A DNA stretch of 64,000 bases from Diphasiastrum complanatum (taxonomy: Eukaryota; Streptophyta; Lycopodiopsida; Lycopodiales; Lycopodiaceae): assembly GCA_029204225.1 (NCBI GenBank), contig CM055097.1, positions 11,262,039 through 11,326,038 on the forward strand, in the 5' to 3' direction. A model generated the notes under the pieces. That model was given only the letters and a program-made list of their open reading frames with translations. It was not told the origin of the DNA and ran no database searches. Shown here piece after piece: positions 54,246 through 64,000 of the stretch (within the stretch, counting starts at the first letter, position 1; the number at the start of each line of letters is the position of its first letter). A program made the position numbers and the translations under genes.

Positions 54246-56699
54246 ATGTCTTTATTGGGCTCATCCTTATTGGAATCAAGTGAAAGATTGACCACTTCAA
54301 ACTATTTAATTTGGAAAATGAGGATGGAGTCCATCTTGATCCTTCAAGACGTGATGGACATAGTTCTTGGCCTTGAAGAAGAACCACAAGTCCTTCAAGA
54401 GGTTCAAAAATACAAAAAGAGAGCTAGGATGGCTCTCCACTACATTAAGATGAATGTCTCTAATGAGATATTGAGGGAGATAGGTACTTGTACAACAGCC
54501 AAAGAAGCTTGGGATTGTCTCAAGACTATCTATGAGGCTAAGAATACCTCTAGGCTTCTCACTCTTAGGAATCAAATTTTTCAAAGTACCCAAAAGAGTG
54601 ATGAGAGTGCATCTAGTTATGTTTTGAGAGTAAAAGATATTCATAGAGAACTTGCTTGTATTGGTGATTCCATCAATCAAAACGAGCTAGTTCAAGTCAT
54701 TCTCAATGGCTTGAGAAGTGAATTTGATAACCTTGTCCAATCCTATGCCATTAAGGAGGAGCTACCAAGTTTGGAGGCTCTCCAATGTGTACTAATTTTG
54801 GAAGAATCAAGACAAGAGTACAAGCTCTTTAGGATGGACAAGCTTTCTCTCACTCATAATGATGGCAAAGCTCTCTTTGCCAAGGATAAGCACAAAGGGA
54901 GGAGCAAGAACCAACATCAACAATCCTCAAGCAAGGACAAAGTCAAATCCAAAGACAAAGATGAGGAGGAAGATGATTCCTCTAATGCTTCATCATCCAA
55001 GCTCAAGAAGAAGAAGATCAAGTGCTTTTATTGTGGCAAGAAAGGTCATTATGCCACCAATTGCTTCAAGAAGAAGAATCAGCTCAATCAAGCCAACATC
55101 ACCAATGAGAAAGAAGACTATATTGCAAGTGATGGAGAAGGCTCTCTTGTGGCATCAAGCTTCTCCTCTTTCACCTTCAACAAGGATGACTCATGGTATA
55201 TTGATAGTGGAGCATCTTCTCATTTGTGTGGCTCCAAGCACTCTTTTTTATCTATTATGCCTTATGATGGAGTCAAGAAGACCATATACATTGCAAGTAA
55301 GCATGAGTGCAATATTGAAGGAGTAGGGTTTATTCCCTTGAAGCTTGCATCTTCTAAAGATCTCTTTCTCAACGATGTTCTTTTTGTCCCAAAGCTTACA
55401 AAGAACATCATAACTGTTGGCCAACTTCTTGATAGTGGCTTTGATGTCAATTTCAATATTGACAATTGTGTGATCAAGAAGGATGGTGAGATCCTTGCAT
55501 ATGGATCAAGATTTGAAGGCATCTACAAATTGGATCCAAGTGAGAGTGCAAACTCTCTTGATTTTTCTTATATGTCCAATATTTCAAAGGAGGATGATCA
55601 CGCAAGATGCACATATCTTCTCTCTTCAAGTATTATGGTGTATGATTATTTCTTATTATTCAAAGCATATGTTGAGAAGAAATTCTCATTGAAGATCAAA
55701 TCTTTGAGGAGTATTGGAGCTCTTGAAGGAATAGCACCATATGAAGTTTTATTCAAGATGAAGCCTAAGGTTGATCACCTTAGTGAACTTGGTAGTGTTT
55801 GCTTTGCACATATTCCCTTAGAAACAAGAAGGAAGGATGATCCAAGCTCATGGATCATGATTGGATACTCATCCATCAAGGAGGCCTTTAGTGTCTTTAC
55901 ACTCTCTATTTCAAAAGTGATTGTGAATAGAGATGTCATATTGCATGAAGATTCAATCTTGGAAGTGGCCGAGATCAAGGCTTCTCAAGAAGCATCACAA
56001 GTTATCTTTTTTGAAGGTATTCAAGATATGATGGGGCCAATGTGTGAGGAGGAGTTTCTTCTTCATATGATTTCAAGAAGATCTTCAAGATGCATGGCCG
56101 AGTCTTTATGGCTCACCTTACATGGCAAAGAGGGGCATCTTTCATGTTGTATCTACTACAACACATTCATATATGCTTCTCTTCCTTTGCTTGAAATGCT
56201 ATCTTGCTTCATTGAATTTTTTGGATCTCAAAGTTCAAGAAAAGCTATACTAGTTTTGTATGATGCTTATGGTATGGACATGTTTCTTGTCATTATTGAC
56301 TTAGATGTGTTTCCAATATTTTTTGAAAGCAAGATATTGCATTGTCAAAAGTATGCTCTTGGTTCTAGTAAGAACAACATTGAGCTTAGTACTCACTTTT
56401 TTGAAAATCATGTTTTCACATGTTTTGAGGCAAATTGTAAGCTCCTCTTGAGATTAAGTGAAGCATCCAAAGTGGACACTTACATCCTTGAGAGAGTAAC
56501 AAGCCTAAAAAAGATCAAGGTAGTCTTTGATATCAAGATTAGATCCATCATGGATATAGTTCATTGTATGTGGACTAGTCAAGCTAGAAAGCATAATCTT
56601 GATAATCATCATTGTTTCACATCTTATGATCTTGATCTCCATGATCCTTATGAGGCTTGGAAGCCTCAGATTTCTCTATTTATGGTGCATCCATCATGA
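54246..56699 (+). CDS. Gag-protease-truncated integrase with novel C-terminal module
   Basis: 817 residues, no stop. The start MSLLGSSLLESSERL aligns with the Gag start of the intact copia; an in-frame upstream ATG at 54192 extends past that homology. Gag 1-230, a Lys/Asp/Ser-rich stretch, CCHC knuckle from C260 (CFYCGKKGHYATNC), protease D320 in WYIDSGASSHLC. Integrase is gutted: the frame jumps at ~S489 from FSLKIKSLRS to IGALEGIAPYEVLF, losing the DDE core, then keeps the post-core region to SKVIVNRDVILHEDS. From ~572 to 817 is a module unknown to me, rich in hydrophobic and Cys residues, with CKLLLRLSEASKVDT (731-745) shared with Copia-C. No RT or RNase H. A long open frame in an LTR pair older than the inner one suggests selection or recent trans-mobilisation (inference). 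Confidence 0.88.
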   Translation: MSLLGSSLLESSERLTTSNYLIWKMRMESILILQDVMDIVLGLEEEPQVLQEVQKYKKRARMALHYIKMNVSNEILREIGTCTTAKEAWDCLKTIYEAKNTSRLLTLRNQIFQSTQKSDESASSYVLRVKDIHRELACIGDSINQNELVQVILNGLRSEFDNLVQSYAIKEELPSLEALQCVLILEESRQEYKLFRMDKLSLTHNDGKALFAKDKHKGRSKNQHQQSSSKDKVKSKDKDEEEDDSSNASSSKLKKKKIKCFYCGKKGHYATNCFKKKNQLNQANITNEKEDYIASDGEGSLVASSFSSFTFNKDDSWYIDSGASSHLCGSKHSFLSIMPYDGVKKTIYIASKHECNIEGVGFIPLKLASSKDLFLNDVLFVPKLTKNIITVGQLLDSGFDVNFNIDNCVIKKDGEILAYGSRFEGIYKLDPSESANSLDFSYMSNISKEDDHARCTYLLSSSIMVYDYFLLFKAYVEKKFSLKIKSLRSIGALEGIAPYEVLFKMKPKVDHLSELGSVCFAHIPLETRRKDDPSSWIMIGYSSIKEAFSVFTLSISKVIVNRDVILHEDSILEVAEIKASQEASQVIFFEGIQDMMGPMCEEEFLLHMISRRSSRCMAESLWLTLHGKEGHLSCCIYYNTFIYASLPLLEMLSCFIEFFGSQSSRKAILVLYDAYGMDMFLVIIDLDVFPIFFESKILHCQKYALGSSKNNIELSTHFFENHVFTCFEANCKLLLRLSEASKVDTYILERVTSLKKIKVVFDIKIRSIMDIVHCMWTSQARKHNLDNHHCFTSYDLDLHDPYEAWKPQISLFMVHPS

Positions 56700-56942
56700 A
56701 AGTGGAACTTTCAAAGCAAAGATCATCATCAAGCATGGAGGAAGCCCATGATCATAGTGGCATATTGGTGGAGCACTCTTCAAAGGCATTGGCAAGAGAT
56801 CTTATCATGGATATGGTGAGGGTGCTGCTATGATGGATCCGGTGGCTGATCTTCACTTCTTATGCATACCAAAGGATCCACTCAAAAAGATTTACAAACT
56901 TCTCAAGTGATCTAGTACCTTTCCAAGCTATTTTTTGAGGAG

Positions 56943-57772
56943 TGTGAGAAATTGGCAAAAATCTAGCTTGGTATTTTTTATGATAGAAGTTTGTAAGTGA
57001 ATCTCACATGTGTGGAGGATGTTTCCACGTGTGGAGAATTGTAAAGTAAATCAAAATGTTTGATATAGGGTTCTCATAGATTTTCATAGTCAAGCATTTA
57101 GGTGTAGGATGTTGATAGGGTCAAATTTGGCATAGATGGCAAATTATCCATTTCCACTTGTAATCCCACTATTGAGCCAAAATAGAGTAGGAGGCCAAAA
57201 TTGTGCCAATTAGAGTGTAGACAAGTGTAATGCTTTTGTTTGATGAAGTTTAAGAGGTCCAATAGGATTTAGAGGTGGAACCATGTGTGGTCCAATAGGA
57301 ATTTGAGGTGTGCTTGAATATAGTCCAATAGAATTAAGAGGTGCATGGATCAGTGGTCCAATAGGATTAAGAGGTGGCAAAGTGTGATCCAATTATACTT
57401 AAGCATAGTGGTAGCTCGTGGATCTACTAGTATCATTGTACTCCTCATTTGGATAAAATTGATTTGGTGATTTCATGGATTTTGTGAGTTATTGGTTTTC
57501 TAGCTTTCTCTCTCTACCCGAGAGCTCATGATACTTTTTCTCTCTCTACCCTAGGAGAGCAGCTTGTTTTTACTTAGATTATTTTTTGAATACTTCCCAC
57601 ACATGTGAGTGAGAGTTGGAAGTGATTGAATGCATGTAGTAGTGTGTTTTTGCCATAGAATCAAAGATAGATCTTGAATCTCAATCTAGTCTTGATCTTG
57701 GTGCATCTACACACCTTAGGAGATCACAAGTACATGTAGTGTGTCGACAATCCACACGTGTGAAATTCAACA
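56943..57772 (+). repeat. Outer element 3' LTR
   Basis: 830 bp, unbroken. At 57019-57031 it reads GGATGTTTCCACG, the undisturbed version of the site into which the inner element inserted in the 5' LTR. Confidence 0.95.
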
Positions 57773-57777
57773 CTAAG

Positions 57778-59048
57778 GGTACCCCTTATCCAAGGGTCAC
57801 GTGACTCCATACCTCCACCTAAGGTATAGTCACTTGTCTGCCCTTATCCAAGGGCACATATCCTTAATCCTAAGGGTACCTTGCCATTTAGCCCCCAACA
57901 CTAAATGGACTATTAGGGGTCTGAAGTACTGCTAGTTACATAGGTATGTGACATAATGGAATTATGAAGGACTCTTGTTTTGGTTGAAATGTGGAATAAG
58001 TTGCTCTCACGATGCATTCCCATTTTGCCTAATACATGCAAGAAGGTGTATATTCACCTTGGCAAGGAATGGATTCGATTTTCGCTGCCACTGAGATGGT
58101 TACTAAGTGGATTTCTGCCGTGAATCTGCGTATTTTTGGTCGGTTCAAAATCGACTTCGGCTGCCAACTTGACGCCATGATGTATTGTGGCAAGGAAGGG
58201 AGCATCGATTATGGGCTTGTGTAAACACATTGGAGAGAGTTGTAAGTAGTGGAAACTGAAAATTCTGGCTGAATTTTTAAAAGAATTCACCAGAGTCTCC
58301 CCATCACACCCATAGAATGAACTCGTACAGGTAGTGAGACCCTCTATTTATAGTCTTTTTTGGGCTAAAATTTTTGAAACTCGCCAATGTGACAAAGAAC
58401 TCGCCAACACTAAGAGAAATCCATCTGTACGGTCTGCGAGTTTTGTTGACGTGACATAGGGGCTGTGCGAGTTTGTTTTTCTTAACCAATTTTTTCAAAA
58501 TTTTCACAATAAAATCAGCTGAATGTGGGCGAGTTTTAGCTGTTGTCTACGAATTTTGATCATCATTGCAAGTGGTTGTGCAAGTTTGTTCAAGGTGTTG
58601 GCAGTTCTAACCCATTTAGATTCCACTTGACTGCTTTTTTGACAAAATATAGTACCCAATGAAAACTCGCTGAACCAAAGCTTAGCATGTCTGAACTGTG
58701 GGCGAGTTCCTGATAGCCTGTGCGAGTTTTGTAGGAGTCCTCTGCATATTGTGCGAGTTCTCTCCTTGAGGGTTTTTTGCTAATTTTGAAGTTCTCCAGA
58801 AAAACTTGCACAGGGGTCAGATGTGATCTAATTGGACTAAAAATGACCTTTGTAGTACCTACTAGTTTTTTTCTCTGACAAAATTCACTAATTTTTGTCC
58901 AGTTGGTCAAATTTAATGGGTTTCCACTATAACCAGAATATTGGCCTGATCTGAGTGGTCACAAAACTCGCTTTAGTGATAGATGTTTTCTGCGATGAAA
59001 CCTGGAGCTTCTCTTTGGAATATCCCCATATATTATCATTTTGGCAGG
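57778..59048. other. No gene; possible LTR-like promoter on the minus strand
   Basis: No coding motif. A minus-strand TATA-like CTATAAATAG lies at 58344-58353, and upstream of it on that strand (58378-58975) the word GCGAGTT or its complement occurs about ten times. This looks like a U3 region with repeated motifs, but the LTR ends are not defined. Confidence 0.35.
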
Positions 59049-61519
59049 TTAGTGCCATTCTTTTTGCTGGCTTGAGTGTTGAGGAGGCCAAGCTCCTTGC
59101 TTGGGACCACAACATTGATCAGGACTACAAACTGAAGATGACTGTTATACAAATAGTCAGATTCTTTCACAAGGAGTACCTTAGACTCCACAAGGAGGGC
59201 GACAAAAAAAAACATACAACTAAAGTGCCTCTACGCTCAAGAGAGTACTGGCCTTCCTTTTGACGAGAAGAATCCAGCCTCCTCCATGACAAATACGATA
59301 ATTTGTTTTAGCTAGCCTTCCATACTGGACATGTAATTTTCATAACTTTTAATTCTTTCTGAATCTATAAATTTTTTTATCTCCAATTTTTGAGTATTTG
59401 ATATTTACAATAATTTTTGTTTCAGATTTGGGATCTTGTAAACAAAATTTTTGACAAGTGGGAAAAGCTTGAGATTAAGGATGACCGTAGTATTGTGCCA
59501 AGACCAAGTCGACTGAAGCAAAACCTACCCTCTTTCTACCATACTTCTGGAAGCTTGAAAAACTTCCATTGGCTGGAAGAGCACGGAGCGATCGAACGAG
59601 CCACCAGGGTTGGAAGCGGTTGTCCTCGATCCCTACCGTAAGGGCATTGTGGGCCCTTCCCCTTTTAGGGATTTCTGGCGAAACCAACCCCACGTCTGAC
59701 AAACCCCTAACATATACCTATGCAGAACTGATCAAATCTAGAGCTCAAAGAGCTCAACACAAAGTGCATCAAGGACAAATTATTTCGAAAAGGTTGCCCT
59801 CTTCAAAGAAAAAAATAACTCAGTTGACGCTTGCTCCCATACCTCAGGATATGGGAATACCTGAGTGGAAGAACATGCAAGGCATTCCTTCCCAATATGT
59901 CGTTGTGAGCATCTTTTTAAGAGCAGCTCAGCTTTGCAAAAATGGGAAAAGAATTTCAAAAGTAATTTTGATTCGATTTCTCTACTAATTTCAGTCACCA
60001 TTAAATTGATGAATTGCTAACATCATTTTCTTTCAGACACAAACTTTTCATGAGAGTAGAAGAGGCAATGGTCAAAAGCCTTAGTTGTCAGGATTGGGCA
60101 GAATGCCAGGCTTTGTACCCGAACAACTCCAAGGATGAGGAGCTTCAAAGATTTTCAATTTTGTTTAGAGACATGATATGCTTACCTTTCAGGTCATAAA
60201 AGAACTGTTTATACTAAGCGTGAGTATTTGTCTTTAAAGATTTTTTGTAAACAGTTTTTGCAACTGTTTTAACCATGCTCAGCATAAAATTCTAACATGA
60301 GTTGTTGATTCTAAGATTCTGAGACATTATCCATGGTAAGCATAGGTGCATTCTAATATATGCAATTTCTTATTTTTTTAGAGTTCTGAAAATAAGAAGA
60401 GTGGGCAACTTCATGAGCAATTTAGGACCCACCTTCAAAAGGAAAAAGTTGAGAGAAGACAAAGGGAGAGTCATCAGGCTTGGGACAAGAGCGTCGATGA
60501 TGATCCGAAGGAGACATTTGTCCCGACGTCTGTTGATGACCCCCCTTGTTCTTATACAATATAACAAGGCGATCCAAGAGAAATCACGAAGTTTGTGGGA
60601 AGACAATACATTCTTTGCATCACAGACATTTCTTACAGTTTTAAATTGGCAGACTCGTTGAATGACGATTGCTCTTTTAAATATACTAAGATGAAAGAAG
60701 TTGTTGCTAGTTTTCTAGGGCCACCACAGCTCCATTGTGGAGGATAGTGGTATTCCATTCCAGTTGACAACAAGTTGGTGTGCACAAAGTGCTTCTCGAA
60801 GTTTGCAATGCAGGAATCGAGAATTCAATTTGGTAAGTAATTGTTTTACTTTTGTCTGAACACACTTATTAGCTATTCCTCTGGTCTGAACATTTTCTAT
60901 CAACTGGATTGACCATTTTTTAATCATTTTTTCTTAATAATTGCAGGTTCAAACCAAATGTAAGAAATTTTGGTGGTGCTCGACTTTGTAATAGGATTGA
61001 ATAGATCTTTCTATCGGCTATTTTTCAACCGATGGCAAGAGCTCAATGCTGCATTACAACATTGTACGATATATTAATTTTGGCAATCATTTTGAATTTC
61101 TTGCAATGACAAAAAAGTTGAAGAATCCCATGATTGGTTATGTGGCTTCTCCATACCAAAAGTCACAAAAACTTGTAAATATATTGATTCACATGTTTTC
61201 TCATCCAGCTAACTGGATTTTGGATTTATTTAGTAGTAGCGGGACAAACAGTGCATGTGTTGTCCAAAAGGGCAGACATGTGATGGTAGTAGAGCTAGAT
61301 GAGAGTTTAGTAAGTTTTATTAAACTGAGATCAATAGGAATTTCAGTTTTGCCAGACGAGTTTCAAGAAGTGGGTAAATTAGAACCCTTAGAAGCTAATG
61401 TTACTCCACTTTGGAAAGAGCCCCAACTGCCTACTAGTGGTGACATTATAGGTAATGAAGGTGATCTAGCAGAGGTGGTTGAACAATCTAATAATGTTAT
61501 AGTGGATGTCATTACATAG
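59049..61519 (+). pseudogene. Bacterial-type N4/N6 DNA methyltransferase, spliced and broken
   Basis: Several exon-like segments follow good acceptors: 59049 (VSAILFAGLSVEEAKLLAWDHN), 59426 (IWDLVNKIFDKWEKLEI), 60037, 60382 (with stops at the codons after VDDPPCSYTI and LHCGG) and the final open stretch to 61519. The last contains FGNHFEFLAMTKK, SPYQKSQKLVNILI and WILDLFSSSGTNSACVVQKGRHVMVVELD, the AdoMet-binding motif I and its flanks in the circularly permuted order of the beta class of N4/N6 methyltransferases (PF01555 type). AGLSVEEAKLLAWDHN resembles ParB-like segments linked to such enzymes (tentative). Introns argue for a resident eukaryotic gene, not bacterial contamination. Stops and frame changes make it a likely pseudogene. 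Confidence 0.6.
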
Positions 61520-62872
61520 GACCAGTCTAGTGCTCGAGTAGATTTGAATCTTGGAACTTCAAAGGCTGCTAGTCCTAATCCAAACGATTTGGTCAAATTC
61601 TTTTTAATATATTGTACAAAAATTTCTCACAATTTCTTGTGTGAATACCTTTACCTTTTAAAAAAGAATCAATATTTTTACTAAGGATGGTTATTTCTGG
61701 ACTTTGTTGACTTTTAAATGACTTTGTGTTACTTAAGTTTGCTAATTATTCATATTAGTTAGTTAGACAAATATTTTTTAAATTTGCACGTGAATCACTT
61801 TTTTAAATGCCAAAATATAAAGATCAAAATTTTAACAAGCTTTTAAAATCACATCAAGGTATTTTATATTGCATTTTTAAGAAAAATCAAACATTATAAT
61901 GTTTAAAAATTTTGAATTCATTTCATTTAATGATTATTTTTCATAATAACAATTGATGACCACTAATGTGTATATTATTTTAAAAAATTGAATTAAAATT
62001 TAAAAAAAATCTTGCATCACTTAGTCTAAATTTTAAATTTTTGCAAAATGTAGCATCCTATAAATATTTTTTTTCTTCTATTTGAAATTTCAAAATTAAG
62101 AGAATTTTAAAAAATCTCAAAGGCTTAAAACAAAATGGATCTTTTGCCACTTCTCGTTTCAAGAGATTCTGCGTTACAATTGTGCATTTTGACGACAATA
62201 GGGAGAGAGATTATGATGTTACAATTTGCAGACAACCTTATTACAGGTGTCCAGATTTCCAATCGAGAAAGGAAAACCATATTTGGCATGCAAACACATC
62301 TCTTATGTGTTTTTGTGTGTTTGTGGACTAGAGTACTCTCTAAAAATAATAAAGTTACTATTTTTAAGTCCTATTAACATAAACAAATATTTCACTAAGC
62401 TTACTTCTAAGTTTGGCCTCCAAATTGTGAATAATAGTCAAGTAGCTAGTTGACAATTTTCACATGAGACAAAACAAATCATTATAAAGCTGACATATTA
62501 AATGATTTCCAAATTGGATGTTTCACTCACCACTTTTATCAAATTCACATGCTGGAATGCATGTGAGATCATTTATATGAGTGAGTGCTTGCTTGGTTTC
62601 ACCATATTGCACCTCACTTGAGTTGAGTGCAACGCAAAATGTATCAAAAATGATGGTTCGACATTTTTTTTGGTGACTCGAAACAAAGGTATCGAAAAAT
62701 GATGACTCGAAATTTTTGAGTGACTCAAAAAAAATATATCGAAAATAATGGCTCGAAAATGATGGCTCGAAAATCAGACGATGGCCGTCTTTGACGCCTG
62801 AGGAACTCGCGATATCATACTGCTCTTCCACTTGTTCATCAAGGAGTGTCACATCAAAATCTACAACGAGGC
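61520..62872. other. No gene; AT-rich, short tandem motif
   Basis: Very AT-rich to ~62500. From 62640 to 62780 an ATGGCTCGAAA / ATGACTCGAAA motif recurs several times. Nothing coding is recognised. Confidence 0.4.
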
Positions 62873-64000
62873 AAAGAAGCAAAAACAACAGCTGCAGCCA
62901 GACTCCTCCAACATGGCCGAATTCAAGGAGCAAGACACACACTTGTTAATGGCTTATAGCAGCAGCGAAGACTATGATAGCTGATACCTAGACAATGACG
63001 CTACCCAACACATGACCTCTCGCAATAAATGGTTTACGGAGTACACAGCTTACAACAGAGACCATTTTATCTACCTCAGAGATTCTAGCACCATATGCGT
63101 GGAAGGCAAAGGAGCAGTGAAGATCACCTTCAACAACGATCTGTCCATTTGTGTTTCTAATGTCCTTCTTGTTTCTCAATTGTCAAAGAACCTGTTATCA
63201 GTCTCTAAGATAATTCATGAGGGCTACATTGTCACTTTCTCATCTGAGCAGTGTACAATACGCGAGGAACATACTACTTTGACTACATGCACTAGAGTCA
63301 AAAATCTTTATGTACTCTCTAATTCAGTTGCATTAGCTAGTATCTCTAATGAAAATGTAAACGACAGTGCTGTTCTGTGGCATAGTCGATTTGGACACGT
63401 AAATACAAGATCACTTTCTTATATGCATTGTAATAATCTAGTTGATGGACTGAATTTCCCTTCTTCATTAGATAGGAAATCCTTCTTTTGTGAATCATGC
63501 ATCTATGGGAAGCACTCTAGAAGTAAGTTTCAAAAATCACATTCCATCAAAACTAAGCATGTATTGGATATTGTATATAGCGATCTTTGTGGTCCAATGC
63601 CAACTCTGTCATTAGGAGATGCAATCTACTTTCTCACTTTCATAGATGATTATTCTAGATGGTCTACAGTCATGTTCATTAAGCAAAAATTTAAAGCCTT
63701 TGTAAGCTTCAAGAGATTCAAGGCCATGGTTGAGACACAAACGTCTACAAAAGTGACAGCACTCCGAACTGATGGTGACGGCGAATACATCTCTAACGAG
63801 ATGTCTGACTACATGGCTAAACATGGTATTAGAAGACAGTTCACGACTTCCTATTCACCTCAATAGAACGGGATTACAGAAAGGAAGAATCGAACTCTAC
63901 TCAACTCAGCCAGATCCATGCTATATCAAGCACACCTACCTGCAAAGTTTTGGGCAGAAGCTACTGCCACAGCCTATTACGTGCAGAACAAATCCAGCAC
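62873..64000 (+). pseudogene. Copia gag-pol relic, runs off the window
   Basis: Plus strand. Gag tail (KEQDTHLLMAYSSSEDYDS), then a stop at the Trp position before the protease core, which reads YLDNDATQHMT in place of DSGAT. Pre-integrase LWHSRFGHVN...CESCIYGK, integrase YSDLCGPM and RTDGDGEYIS, then a TAG at the Gln of the usual QNG (63864), and ERKNRTLLNSARSML to the edge. Same family as the fragment at 19795-20012. Confidence 0.92.

Larger units (their letters stand above)
46244..57772 (+). mobile_element. Outer RT-less copia element, with a nested copia inside its 5' LTR
   Basis: Direct LTRs start TGTGAGAAATTGGC and end TGAAATTCAACA, flanked by the 5-bp target duplication CTAAG (46239-46243 and 57773-57777). 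Without the nested insertion the element is about 5.1 kb. It has a primer-binding site, a single long ORF (54246-56699) and a purine-containing TTTTGAGGAG before the 3' LTR. It carries no reverse transcriptase or RNase H, so it must depend on another element for copying. The 5' LTR is split by the inner element at 46325-52746. Confidence 0.93.

Noticed and set aside
58036-58224. 62-codon ORF as a first exon of the methyltransferase gene
   Set aside because: No motif and separated by the LTR-like motif cluster; insufficient support.

Overview
This is a retrotransposon-rich plant nuclear window. Spliced genes with GT-AG introns, an alpha carbonic anhydrase, a root-cap-domain protein with an extensin-like proline-rich linker, many Ty1/copia and Ty3 elements primed by initiator tRNA-Met, and long GA/CT microsatellites all point to a land plant. 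Short introns in the host genes and a bacterial-type DNA methyltransferase relic hint at a seed-free plant (fern, lycophyte or bryophyte). That placement is inference and not settled by the sequence.

Layout. 1-8.2 kb: one large spliced host gene (beta-helix rungs, proline-rich linker, root-cap domain) with GA/CT tracts in two introns and one upstream of its first mapped exon. 8.7-29 kb: a pile of decayed copia elements (called here Copia-A, B, C, D and a second D copy), partly inserted into one another. 29-32 kb: a zinc-knuckle ORF relic, a minisatellite and anonymous DNA. 32.2-35 kb: a complete alpha carbonic anhydrase gene on the minus strand, with 8 coding exons, a 5'UTR intron and a TATA box. 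35-44 kb: anonymous DNA, Ty3 fragments, a second array of the same minisatellite family, three very long GA tracts and a copia fragment. 44.1-44.7 kb: a SET-domain ORF with one stop. 46.2-57.8 kb: a nested pair. An intact copia element (46325-52746; LTRs differing at one visible position) sits in the 5' LTR of a second copia-like element (46244-57772), and each has its own 5-bp target duplication. 59-61.5 kb: a spliced, broken gene ending in an N4/N6 DNA methyltransferase core. 62.9 kb to the end: another broken copia element running off the window.

Most notable. The outer element of the nested pair has no reverse transcriptase or RNase H, yet keeps one open 817-residue reading frame: Gag, zinc knuckle, protease, a cut-down integrase, and then a C-terminal module I do not recognise. 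The decayed element Copia-C at 15.7-19.8 kb has the same plan, and its C-terminal ORF shares a clear motif with this module. This suggests a family of RT-less, protein-coding copia derivatives with a conserved extra module, presumably mobilised by intact relatives such as the one nested inside.
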